Positions 7,088 to 13,959 of a DNA stretch of 14,288 bases are shown here, piece after piece. The stretch lies in assembly GCA_021298875.1 (NCBI GenBank), contig JAJTHJ010000243.1:1-14288 (forward strand), read 5' to 3'. Made by a program: the position numbers and the translations under genes. The notes below the pieces were generated by a model. That model was given only the letters and a program-made list of their open reading frames with translations, was not told where the DNA came from and made no database searches. Origin of the DNA: Burkholderiales bacterium. Its GTDB lineage: Bacteria > Pseudomonadota > Gammaproteobacteria > Burkholderiales > Burkholderiaceae_F. Positions within the stretch are counted from its first letter, which is position 1. Each line of letters starts with the position of its first letter.

Positions 7088-7108
7088 CCTCCCCCTTGAA
7101 GGGGGAGG
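7088..7108. repeat. CCTCCCCCTT/AAGGGGGAGG hairpin
   Basis: Ten-nucleotide arms (7088-7097 and 7099-7108) are exact reverse complements around a single G, effectively an 8-bp stem with a TTGAA loop. It is the last element of the cluster and ends about 69 nt before the antitoxin start. Together with the structures from 6816 on, it fills most of the 485-nt gap between the two divergent genes; the rest of that gap shows no gene. Confidence 0.55.
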
Positions 7109-7176
7109 AGAAACACGCAACGCAGTTGCGCAAGACGGCACGGCGAGATCGCCGCGTGCCCCGGAAGGAGTAAGCG

Positions 7177-7464
7177 ATGACCCGCTTCACCCCATTCGAC
7201 GCCGCCGACTATCTGGACAACGAAGAGACCATCGCCGCCTATCTGTCCGCGGCCCTGGAAGACGACGACCCCGATCTCTTTCTGACCGCGGTCAACGACG
7301 TCGCGCGCGCCCGCGGCATGACGCAGCTTGCGCGCGACACCGGACTGGGCCGCGAGAGTCTGTACAAGGCGCTCGCACCCGGCGCCAAGCCGAGCTACGA
7401 CACGCTATTGAAGGTCGTGCGCGCGCTGGGCGTGACGTTGCGCGCCGAGCCATCGCAAGGCTGA
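7177..7464 (+). CDS. HigA/HI1420-type addiction-module antidote protein (orphan antitoxin)
   Basis: 95 aa. It matches the chromosomal antidote family that partners RelE/HigB-like toxins: an acidic N-terminal segment with DAADYLDNEETIAAYLSAAL (residues 9-28), then a Cro/C1-type helix-turn-helix (about 46-68, MTQLARDTGLGRESLYKAL) and the family's PSYDTLLKVVRALGVTL ending. It should bind DNA and, in intact systems, neutralise the toxin. A strong GGAAGGAG ribosome-binding site lies 7 nt before the ATG. In this family the toxin gene normally sits directly upstream on the same strand. Here that place is taken by hairpin repeats, and downstream the convergent sulfatase-maturase gene begins 12 nt after the stop. 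No toxin is therefore visible, and the gene may be a solitary regulator or a relic. Confidence 0.85.
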   Translation: MTRFTPFDAADYLDNEETIAAYLSAALEDDDPDLFLTAVNDVARARGMTQLARDTGLGRESLYKALAPGAKPSYDTLLKVVRALGVTLRAEPSQG

Positions 7465-7476
7465 TCGCGCGGTTTT

Positions 7477-8754
7477 CTACATCCGCGGCGCCGCGCCGAT
7501 CTGCCGCGCCAGCCGCTCCGCCGTCGGCGCGGCGTGGGCGAAGAAGGTCTTGAACGCCGGGCACAGGTAGTTCAGCCCCGGCTCGCCGTCGGGGGTGCGC
7601 AGCAGGCGGTTTTTCGGGCACTCGCCCCAGCAGTCGGTCAGGTGCGGGCAGCGGCGGCAGTACTGCGGCAGCGTGTCGGCCTTGTCGTAGCCGAACTTGA
7701 CCTGCCGCGGCGAGAACACTAGGTCGCCCAGCGACTGCTCCTCGATGTTGCCGATCTTGTACTCGGGGTAGACGAAGTGGTCGCAGGAGTAGATGCTGCC
7801 GTCGTGCTCGATCGCCACGCCCTTGCCGCAATGCTCGGAGAACACGCACATCTGCGATGGCAAACCCAAGTGCTGTGCCACCAGTGTCTCGGCAAAGTTC
7901 ACGAGCACCTTGCCGTAGTCGCGCGCCAGCCACTCGTCCCACACCTTGCACAGGAAGTAGCCGTAATCGTCCGGGGCGACCGACCAGTCGGTCACCACCG
8001 ACTGCGGATGCCCGGGCCGCGCCTGCGGCGAGCCGACGATGGGCGCCTGCTTTGGGTCCCAGGTGCCGGGGGCCACGAGCTCGAAGTCGCGCGGCTCCAC
8101 GATTGGGGTGAACTGCAAGTAGGTCGAGCCCAGCTCGCGCCGCAGGAAGCGATACACGTCGAGCGGCTTGCGCGCGTTGCCGCGGTGTACGCAGGTCAGC
8201 GTATTGAACGGCACGCCGTGCCGGCGCAGCAGTTGCGCGGCGGCGACCACCTCGTCGAAAGTCGGCTCGCCCTTTTTGCTGATCCGGTACATGTCGTGCA
8301 GTTCGCGCGGGCCGTCGATCGACAGGCCGACCAGCCATCCGTGGCGCTTGAGGAACTCGGCCCACTCGTCGTCGAGCAGCGTGCCGCTGGTTTGCAGATC
8401 GTTTTCGATCCGCTGGCCGGGCTTGGCGTACTTGGCTTGCAGTTCCACCACGCGGCGGTAGAAGTCCAGCCCGCGCAGCATCGGCTCGCCGCCCTGCCAG
8501 GAGAACACCACCTGGTCGCCGGTCACGCTGGCGATGTAGTCGCGCACGAAGCGTTCGAGCAGGTCTTCGCTCATCCGCCCCGGGCCGGGGCCGTCGGGCA
8601 GCGTGCGCTTGGACAGGTAAAAGCAGTAGGTGCAATCCAGATGACAGGCCGAGCCCTGCGGCTTGGCCATCACGTGGAAGCGCCGCGTGGCGCGGTCGCC
8701 GAGCCACTGCGGTACGTGGTACTTGTCGGGCGGCGGGGCGGGGGTGTCGGGCAT
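7477..8754 (-). CDS. Anaerobic sulfatase-maturating enzyme (anSME), radical SAM/SPASM
   Basis: 425 aa. Converts the active-site Ser or Cys of a sulfatase to C-alpha-formylglycine using S-adenosylmethionine and [4Fe-4S] clusters; cytoplasmic. The radical SAM motif is C37-HLD-C41-TY-C44 (CxxxCxxC), followed by WQGGEP (86-91), QTSGT (121-125) and the SIDGP segment (145-149). The C-terminal SPASM region has eight cysteines at 303, 309, 324, 366, 369, 375, 379 and 398, the Cx5C...C and Cx2Cx5Cx3C spacing of anSMEs. C324 is followed by Asp, where anSMEs have a catalytic Asp. The ATG at 8752-8754 is chosen because AAGGAGG precedes it; a TTG eight codons upstream lacks such a site. Ser-type specificity suits the sulfatase at 2944-5487. 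The gene is convergent with the antitoxin gene and divergent from the degQ-like gene. Confidence 0.93.
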   Translation of the reverse strand: MPDTPAPPPDKYHVPQWLGDRATRRFHVMAKPQGSACHLDCTYCFYLSKRTLPDGPGPGRMSEDLLERFVRDYIASVTGDQVVFSWQGGEPMLRGLDFYRRVVELQAKYAKPGQRIENDLQTSGTLLDDEWAEFLKRHGWLVGLSIDGPRELHDMYRISKKGEPTFDEVVAAAQLLRRHGVPFNTLTCVHRGNARKPLDVYRFLRRELGSTYLQFTPIVEPRDFELVAPGTWDPKQAPIVGSPQARPGHPQSVVTDWSVAPDDYGYFLCKVWDEWLARDYGKVLVNFAETLVAQHLGLPSQMCVFSEHCGKGVAIEHDGSIYSCDHFVYPEYKIGNIEEQSLGDLVFSPRQVKFGYDKADTLPQYCRRCPHLTDCWGECPKNRLLRTPDGEPGLNYLCPAFKTFFAHAAPTAERLARQIGAAPRM

Positions 8755-8791
8755 CGGGCGGCCTCCTTGCGTGCGCAAGTATGCCCGCGGC

Positions 8792-8807
8792 CGTCGCCGC
8801 GGCGACG
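8792..8807. promoter_or_regulatory. 16-bp perfect palindrome in the maturase/degQ divergent promoter region
   Basis: CGTCGCCGCGGCGACG is self-complementary and lies 38 bp upstream of the maturase start codon and 110 bp upstream of the degQ-like gene. It could be an operator for a dimeric repressor or simply a GC-rich chance palindrome. A weak -10-like CATACT for the maturase lies nearby (8778-8783, minus strand). Confidence 0.25.
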
Positions 8808-8812
8808 CGCGG

Positions 8813-8840
8813 CTTAACTTTCGCCTAACGCTCTCCTAAC
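8813..8840 (+). promoter_or_regulatory. Three tandem 11-bp-phased half-sites, OmpR/PmrA/QseB-like box
   Basis: CTTAAC (8813), CCTAAC (8824) and CCTAAC (8835) are each separated by exactly 5 nt, giving an 11-bp period. Direct half-sites with this period are the known recognition pattern of OmpR/PhoB-family response regulators such as PmrA and QseB (CTTAA-N5/6-CTTAA). The sites lie 77-104 bp upstream of the degQ-like gene. TAATCT (8862-8867) may be the -10. Regulation of the protease by a two-component envelope-stress system is inferred. Confidence 0.5.
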
Positions 8841-8916
8841 GCTGCGCTCATCGCCGCTGCCTAATCTGCGGGCCATCGGATTCGTATCCGCTGGACAACC
8901 TACAGAAGGAGCAACG

Positions 8917-10380
8917 ATGAAACACAAGACCATCGCCACTGCCGTCGCGGCGGCTTTGTTTGCGGGCGCCGCGGGCGCCTGGGGCGTCAATGAAGTGATG
9001 CAGCACAAGACCGTGGTCGCGGCCAACGCGACCGACGCAGCGGTCGTGCCGGCGGTCGTCACTGCGGCCGCGGTGGCGCCGTTGGCCGACGGCGCGCCCA
9101 ACTACCGCGCGATCGTCAACCAATACGGGCCGGCCGTGGTCGGCATCACGGTCGAAGGCTCGCGCCGCGCCGCCGCGGCGCAGGGCGACGAAGAAGACTT
9201 TTTCCGCTTCTTCCGCGGCCTGCCGGGCCCGCGCGGGCAGATGCCGCGCGGCGAGGCGCCGGTCATGGGCAAAGGCTCGGGCTTCATCGTCAGCGCCGAC
9301 GGCCTGATCCTGACCAACGCGCACGTGGTGCAAAACGCCAAGGAAGTGACGGTCAAGCTCAAGGACCGGCGCGAGTTCACCGCCAAGGTGCTGGGGCTGG
9401 ATACCGCCACCGACGTGGCTGTGCTCAAGGTCGAGGCCACTGGCCTGCCGACCGTGCAACTGGGCAACTCCAACGACGTGCAGGTGGGCGACCGCGTGCT
9501 CGCCATCGGCGCGCCCTACGGGTTGGAGCAGACCGCCACGCAAGGCATCGTCAGCGCCAAGGGCCGCTCGCTGCCGGGCGACACGCAGGTGCCGTTCATC
9601 CAGACCGACGCTGCGGTCAACCCCGGCAACTCGGGCGGGCCGCTCTTCGACGGCACGGGCCGCGTGGTCGGCATCAACGCGCAGATCTATTCGCAAAGCG
9701 GCGGCTTCCAAGGCTTGGCGTTTGCGATCCCGATCGAAGTGGCCTTGAACGTGAAAGACCAGATCGTCGCCACCGGCAAGGTGCAACACGCGCGCATGGG
9801 TGTGCTGCTGCAAGAGATGAATCAAGGGTTGGCCGAGTCCTTTGGCCTCAAGAAGCCCGACGGCGCGCTGGTGGCCAAGGTCGAGCCGAATAGCGCCGCC
9901 GCAGCCGCGGGCCTGCAAGCGGGCGACGTGATCCTGTCCATCGATGGCAAGCCGGTCGAAGCCGCGGGCAACGTGAGCAGCCGCGTGGGGTTGGCCAAGC
10001 CGGGCGAGACGGTGAAGCTTTCCGTCTGGCGCGACAAGGCCGAGCGCGCGGTCGAGGTCAAGCTCGGCACGGCCCGCGCCGAACAGACCGCCAACGCCGA
10101 GCCGGTGGTCGAGAAGGGCCAGTTGGGCCTGGCGGTGCGTCCGCTGTCGCCCGAGGAGAAGAAGCAGACCGGCGCCGACCACGGCCTCGTGGTGCAGCAG
10201 GCCGCCGGCCCGGCCGCGCGCGCCGGCATCGCGCAGGGCGACATCCTGTTGTCGATCAACGGCAAGAAGGTCGAGTCGATCGACTCCGTCAAGCAGGTGC
10301 TGGCCGACAAGCCCAAGCGCGTCGCGGTGCTGATCCAGCGCGACGAGCAGAGGATCTTCGTGCCGATCGATCTCGGTTGA
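8917..10380 (+). CDS. degQ: DegQ/DegP (HtrA)-family periplasmic serine endopeptidase
   Basis: 487 aa. Degrades or refolds misfolded envelope proteins. An N-terminal hydrophobic segment (about 5-24) exports or anchors it. The trypsin-like domain (about 65-285) has the complete triad: H136 in TNAHVV, D166 in ATDVAVLK and S239 in GNSGGP. Two PDZ domains follow: PDZ1 about 291-385 (HARMGVLLQEMNQGLAESFG, nearly the standard start of DegQ PDZ1) and PDZ2 about 405-487 (GLVVQQAAGPAARAGI, GDILLSINGKKV). The LA loop is short, which favours DegQ/MucD over DegP. AGAAGGAG precedes the ATG by about 5 nt. It is probably monocistronic, with a response-regulator-like box upstream and a strong terminator 20 nt after the stop. 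Exact naming (degQ, mucD, degP) cannot be settled from sequence alone. Confidence 0.95.
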   Translation: MKHKTIATAVAAALFAGAAGAWGVNEVMQHKTVVAANATDAAVVPAVVTAAAVAPLADGAPNYRAIVNQYGPAVVGITVEGSRRAAAAQGDEEDFFRFFRGLPGPRGQMPRGEAPVMGKGSGFIVSADGLILTNAHVVQNAKEVTVKLKDRREFTAKVLGLDTATDVAVLKVEATGLPTVQLGNSNDVQVGDRVLAIGAPYGLEQTATQGIVSAKGRSLPGDTQVPFIQTDAAVNPGNSGGPLFDGTGRVVGINAQIYSQSGGFQGLAFAIPIEVALNVKDQIVATGKVQHARMGVLLQEMNQGLAESFGLKKPDGALVAKVEPNSAAAAAGLQAGDVILSIDGKPVEAAGNVSSRVGLAKPGETVKLSVWRDKAERAVEVKLGTARAEQTANAEPVVEKGQLGLAVRPLSPEEKKQTGADHGLVVQQAAGPAARAGIAQGDILLSINGKKVESIDSVKQVLADKPKRVAVLIQRDEQRIFVPIDLG

Positions 10381-10400
10381 TCGCTTGCGCCGCGTCAAGC

Positions 10401-10429
10401 AAAACGCCCCGGCTCGACCGGGGCGTTTT
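10401..10429. terminator. Bidirectional intrinsic terminator
   Basis: AAAACGCCCCGG (10401-10412) pairs exactly with CCGGGGCGTTTT (10418-10429) around the loop CTCGA. It has T-runs on both strands and lies between the convergent degQ-like gene (ends 10380) and the DUF1254 pseudogene (ends 10434), so it can end transcription from both sides. Confidence 0.9.
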
Positions 10430-10433
10430 GTCG

Positions 10434-11906
10434 TTACTTGACCTCGACCACGCCGGGCGGCTTCCACGTACCTTCGCCCGCCGGCAGGATCGACGGCGGC
10501 TCGGTCTTCGGCCAGTACAGCCGCATCACCATGTAGATCGGGCCGTCGGGCGCGGGCAGCCAGTTGGACTCCTTGTCCTTGCCCGGCGAGTCCTTCTGGA
10601 CGTAGAGCGTCAGCGAACCGTCCTTGTTGGTCTTCATCTTCGGCAGCATCGGCGAGTTGATCAGGTACCGCTCGATCGGGTTCTTGATCAGCAGTTGCGT
10701 CTTGCCGTCGTACATCGTCACCGACCAGAAGGCGTTGACCGGCGGCAACTGGCCCTTAGGGAAGGTCAGTGTGTACTTGCCCTTGCTGCCGTCCAACTCG
10801 GCGCCGGCGGCGGTGCGGCGCACCTGCGGGTACATCGCCTCCACCGCGTCGTTGCCGTAGATGCCGGCCTTGGCCGCGCCGGCGCGCAGCAGCCAGTCGC
10901 CGTTGAAAAACGCGCGGTCGCCAAAGGCGGCGCCCACGCTCCACCCGTCGATGTTGCGGCCGATGCTAGCCGCCTTCTCGTCGGCCTTCTTGTCGCCCTC
11001 CTTCATCGCCAGCAGGATTGCGGCCTTATGTTCGAGCGACAGATCCTTGAACGCGAACTTCTTGCCCGGGCCGATGCCGATGGTGGCGAGCTTGGCGCGG
11101 ATCGCTTTTTCGTCCGGCGCCGCGGGGATGAACTGCAGGATGAAGTCGAGATACTCGAAGAAGTTGGTCTTGACGAGTTCCTTGTCGATCTTCGGCCAGT
11201 CGATGGCCGGGGCGGGCGCCGGCGCAGGCTGCTTGAGGAAGGCCGACAAGGGCTGCGCGGAGTAGCCGTCCTGCACCTTGATCACGTTGCGCATGTCGTT
11301 GGCGTCGAACAACTGGGTGCGGAACAGCGCCAGCGAGAAGTCCGACCCCGAGCGGAACACCTTGTCGATGCCGGCCGGTGTGTCGCCCTGCCACTTTGGC
11401 CCGACGATCATGAAGTTGCTGCCGTCGTTGCCGGTGGCGCGGCTGCCGATGTAGCCGTAATTGAAGGCGCTGCTGTCGACCAGTTACACCGAAAAGTAGC
11501 GCTTCTTGTCGATCTTGCGCACGGTGAGCACCATCGGCTCGGCGCGCAGGTCGAGCCAGACGAACGAATACGGCGTGTCGCTGTTGGGGGTGACGACGGC
11601 CGTGTCCTCTTACGTGAACACGCGCCGCTCGTTGAACAGCGTATTGAGCGGCGCCTTGTACTGGGTGGAGGACTTGTCGACGGTGAACTCGTACTGCACC
11701 GCGTAGTTCATCACCAGCGGCAGGCCGTAGATGAAGCCGGCTTCGGCAATGGCCTTGGTTTCTTCGATGCTCGGTGCCGGCACGCCGGCCGCCGCGTCCT
11801 TCTTGGCGGCCTGGGTCACCGGGTCTTCCTTCTTGCCGCAGCCGGCGAGCAGGGCGATGGCGGCCACGCCAACCAGGGCGGCTCTTCTCCCGATCGACAG
11901 ACTCAT
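10434..11906 (-). pseudogene. DUF1254/DUF1214 lipoprotein gene interrupted by two in-frame TAA codons
   Basis: The frame from the ATG at 11904-11906 to the TAA at 10434-10436 spans 491 codons, the usual size of DUF1254/DUF1214 proteins. Codon 99 (11610-11612) and codon 141 (11484-11486) are TAA. Reading past them gives a continuous family-like sequence: RRVFT-stop-EDTAVVTPNSDTPYS and KKRYFSV-stop-LVDSSAFNYGYIGSRATGN. Relatives typically have Tyr/Pro/Lys at the first position and Gln at the second. Signal sequence: lipobox LLAGC, Cys23, behind a GGAGG ribosome-binding site. The DUF1214 C-terminus (AFWSVTMYDGKTQLLIKNPI onwards) is complete. No shift in frame is seen, so two point changes alone break the gene. 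A product restarted at 11411 would lack the export signal. The biochemical function of the family is unknown; members are often found near sulfatase and envelope genes. Confidence 0.85.
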
Positions 11907-11969
11907 TTTCGCCTCCGGGCGAAGTGGGGATGTTGGACGAGCGCGCTCGGGTGGCGCACCGGCGCGGCT

Positions 11970-12404
11970 TTAGCGGGCGACAACGGTGGCGTCGGTGCCC
12001 GTGCCCTCGACGTAAACCGCCTGACCGACGCGCAGATTAGGGTTCGGTTGCTGCGTGACGACGACCAGCACGCCGCTGTTGAGCCGAACCACGATCTGTT
12101 GCGCGGTTTTCTCGCTCTCGTACTTGTTCTGTGCGAACTGGCCGCCGACGGCGCCGGCAATCGCGCCGACGGCGATAGCCACATCGCGCCCGGTGCCGGC
12201 GCCGATCAGGCTCCCGATGCCGGCACCCGCAGCGCCGCCGAGAATGGCGCCGATGCCCAGTTGATGCGGGTGATCGACCTGCACTTCGGTGATCTGCTCG
12301 ATGCGGCCCTGGCGCACCTCCACTGGCGCTTGATTGGGTGTGGCACAGGCCACGAGGGTCGCGGCAATCAGCAGCGGGGCGGCGAAGCGAAGCAATGAGG
12401 CCAT
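11970..12404 (-). CDS. Glycine-zipper outer-membrane lipoprotein (SlyB/Pcp-like)
   Basis: 144 aa. The start is the ATG at 12402-12404, with GGGAG upstream; the longer open frame through the tRNA gene is an artefact. A lipoprotein signal has lipobox LVAC (Cys20). The middle of the protein (about residues 51-92) is a glycine-zipper 2TM segment, GIGAILGGAAGAGIG... GAIAGAVGGQFA, in which small residues recur every four positions. The C-terminal part has the beta-rich 'VVRLNSGVLVVVTQ... VGQAVYVEG' found in SlyB/Pcp-type lipoproteins. These associate with the outer membrane and contribute to envelope integrity; SlyB in enterics is PhoP-controlled. The gene lies 63 nt upstream of the DUF1254 lipoprotein gene on the same strand, so both may be co-transcribed. 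A pair of 10-bp direct repeats lies upstream. Confidence 0.88.
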   Translation of the reverse strand: MASLLRFAAPLLIAATLVACATPNQAPVEVRQGRIEQITEVQVDHPHQLGIGAILGGAAGAGIGSLIGAGTGRDVAIAVGAIAGAVGGQFAQNKYESEKTAQQIVVRLNSGVLVVVTQQPNPNLRVGQAVYVEGTGTDATVVAR

Positions 12405-12428
12405 GAAAAACTCCCGAAAGAAGAAAAG

Positions 12429-12441
12429 TGCGCAGAGCGCA
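12429..12441 (-). terminator. Weak stem-loop with T-rich tail before the glycine-zipper lipoprotein gene
   Basis: TGCGC (12429-12433) pairs with GCGCA (12437-12441) around 3 nt. On the minus strand it is followed by CTTTTCTTCTTTC. It could end the tRNA-Phe transcript, but the 5-bp stem makes this uncertain. Confidence 0.25.
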
Positions 12442-12451
12442 TCGGACAAAA

Positions 12452-12491
12452 TGTCAAGCTTCGCAGTCGACCGCTGCGCCGGCTTCGCAGT
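12452..12491 (-). promoter_or_regulatory. Tandem 10-bp direct repeats next to a TTGACA box
   Basis: ACTGCGAAGC occurs twice on the minus strand (12482-12491 and 12458-12467), 24 bp apart. The proximal copy directly abuts TTGACA (12452-12457), a perfect -35 hexamer for the lipoprotein gene that starts at 12404. No good -10 was found at 16-18 bp, which would fit an activator-dependent promoter. An exact 10-mer repeat in a 143-bp gap is unlikely by chance. Confidence 0.35.
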
Positions 12492-12547
12492 TTCCGACAC
12501 GCGATCGCGGCAAACGGGTAGGCCGCGGGACGGGAGCGGGGGAAGAG

Positions 12548-12623
<76 letters not shown>

Positions 12624-12673
12624 GTGCCGGGCGCGAAGCACGAGAGTTTCGCGCTCTGCGTCAAAGGGCACAT

Positions 12674-12679
12674 AGTATA
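12674..12679 (-). promoter_or_regulatory. Possible -10 box of the tRNA-Phe promoter
   Basis: TATACT on the minus strand lies 51 nt upstream of the mature tRNA 5' end. It matches the sigma70 -10 consensus in 5 of 6 positions, but no good -35 box is visible at the usual spacing. The 116-nt gap between the tRNA and the FAD hydroxylase gene holds no other recognisable feature. Confidence 0.35.
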
Positions 12680-12739
12680 GCCGACCACTCCTTGCGCGCA
12701 TGCGTCGCCACGTAGAATCGTGCGCTTTGGAGCGTCGTT

Positions 12740-13921
12740 TTGCCAGCCTCTACTCCCGATCTGTTCGACGTCGCGGTCGTCGGCACCGGCACCGCCGGGT
12801 TGACGGCTGCGCTGGGCTGCTCGCAGGCGGGCCTGCGCGTGGCGCTGATCGGGCCGCCCGCGCGGCGCTTCGCACCGTCGGCAGAAGCGCCGTGGGATGC
12901 GCGTATCTACGCCCTTGCACCGGCCACGGTTGCGGAGTGGCAGCGGCTCAAGGTCTGGCCGCAGGTGGACGCGGCGCGAATGCAGCCGGCGGCGCGGATG
13001 CGCATTGCCGGCGACGCCGGCGGCGAGCTCGTCTTCGATGCCTGGCGGGCGCACGCGACGGAGCTCGCCACCATCGGCGAGGAAGGCGAGTTGTTGCGCG
13101 TGTTGCCTGCCGCCTGCGCGTTTGCCCCCGGCGTCACCGCGCTGGAGTCGAACTTCGAGTCGATGGTGGTCGGTGCCGACGCGGCAACGATCGCGCTGGC
13201 CGACGGGCGCAGCCTTACCGCGCGGTTGGTGGTCGGCGCCGACGGTGCGCACTCCGCGGTGCGCGCCGCGGCCGGCATCGGCGCGCGCAGCGAACCGTAC
13301 GGACAGACCGCCGTCGTCGCCAACTTCGCCTGTGCGCGGCCGCACGAGGCGACCGCCTGGCAGTGGTTTACCGACGAGGGCGTGGTCGCGCTTCTGCCGC
13401 TGCCGGGGCAGGCCGTGTCGCTCGTCTGGTCGGCACCGCAAGCCTTGGCCAACGAACTGGCCGCGCTGGCACCCGCGGCGCTGGCCGTGCGCGTGCAGGC
13501 GCGCAGCGGCGGCGTGCTGGGCGAGTTGACGCCCTTGGGTGGTAGCCATGCCTTTGCGCTGCGCAAACTGACCGTCGATCAGTTGGTCGGTCCGCGCGTG
13601 GCGCTGCTCGGCGATGCTGCGCACGTCGTGCATCCGCTGGCCGGCCAGGGCTTGAACCTCGGGCAGCAGGACGTGTCCGAGTTGTTGCGCGTGCTGGCCG
13701 CACGCGAAAGTTTTCGCGATCCGGGCGACCTCGTGCTTCTGCGTCGCTATGCGCGGCGCCGGGCCGAGGCGATTGCGCTGATGCGCGGCGCCACCGACGG
13801 GCTGGCGCGGCTGTTTGGCGCCGACGATCCGCTGCTGCGGCGGCTGCGCAATCTCGGATTGTCGCTGGTCGACGCGGCGGCCCCGGTCAAGCGCGCGTTG
13901 ATCGGGCATGCAATGGGTTGA
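12740..13921 (+). CDS. FAD-dependent UbiH/UbiF/COQ6-family hydroxylase (ubiquinone biosynthesis)
   Basis: 393 aa. A flavin monooxygenase that hydroxylates the aromatic ring of a ubiquinone precursor in the cytoplasm or at the inner membrane. Motifs: Rossmann GTGTAG at 15-20 (GxGxxG) for FAD; the DG motif GADGAHSAVR at 165-174; and GDAAHVVHPLAGQGLNLG at 290-307, the FAD-ribityl-binding signature typical of UbiH/COQ6 proteins. The start is TTG at 12740-12742. It is preferred because GGAG lies 7 nt upstream, no in-frame ATG occurs before residue 80, and the FAD motif begins at residue 11. Which ring position it hydroxylates (UbiH, UbiI or UbiF role) cannot be told from the sequence. The DsbC-like gene follows after 38 nt and may be co-transcribed. 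Confidence 0.92.
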   Translation: MPASTPDLFDVAVVGTGTAGLTAALGCSQAGLRVALIGPPARRFAPSAEAPWDARIYALAPATVAEWQRLKVWPQVDAARMQPAARMRIAGDAGGELVFDAWRAHATELATIGEEGELLRVLPAACAFAPGVTALESNFESMVVGADAATIALADGRSLTARLVVGADGAHSAVRAAAGIGARSEPYGQTAVVANFACARPHEATAWQWFTDEGVVALLPLPGQAVSLVWSAPQALANELAALAPAALAVRVQARSGGVLGELTPLGGSHAFALRKLTVDQLVGPRVALLGDAAHVVHPLAGQGLNLGQQDVSELLRVLAARESFRDPGDLVLLRRYARRRAEAIALMRGATDGLARLFGADDPLLRRLRNLGLSLVDAAAPVKRALIGHAMG

Positions 13922-13959
13922 ACACTGACGGCTAAACACCAACGAAAGGACAAGTCTCA

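Noticed and set aside
6787..7190. Short open frames in both directions across the repeat cluster as genes or as a toxin gene
   Set aside because: They consist of translated hairpins and G/C runs, with Pro/Gly/Arg-rich products and no ribosome-binding sites. No RelE/HigB motif is readable.
7292..8707. 471-codon frame overlapping the maturase on the same strand in another frame
   Set aside because: Arg/Ala-rich frame-shifted reading of the anSME gene; the correct frame has all expected cysteine motifs.
8848..10467. 539-codon minus-strand open frame opposite the degQ-like gene
   Set aside because: Antisense shadow of a protease with complete catalytic triad and PDZ domains.
11484..11612. TAA as a recoded sense codon in the DUF1254 gene
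   Set aside because: TAA is the normal stop of at least six other genes in the window, and the two sites would need different amino acids (probably Tyr/Pro/Lys and Gln). Pseudogene or sequence error is simpler.
10377..12398. 673-codon plus-strand open frame across the DUF1254 and glycine-zipper genes
   Set aside because: It begins inside the end of the degQ-like gene, crosses a strong terminator and lies antisense to two recognisable lipoprotein genes. No family features.
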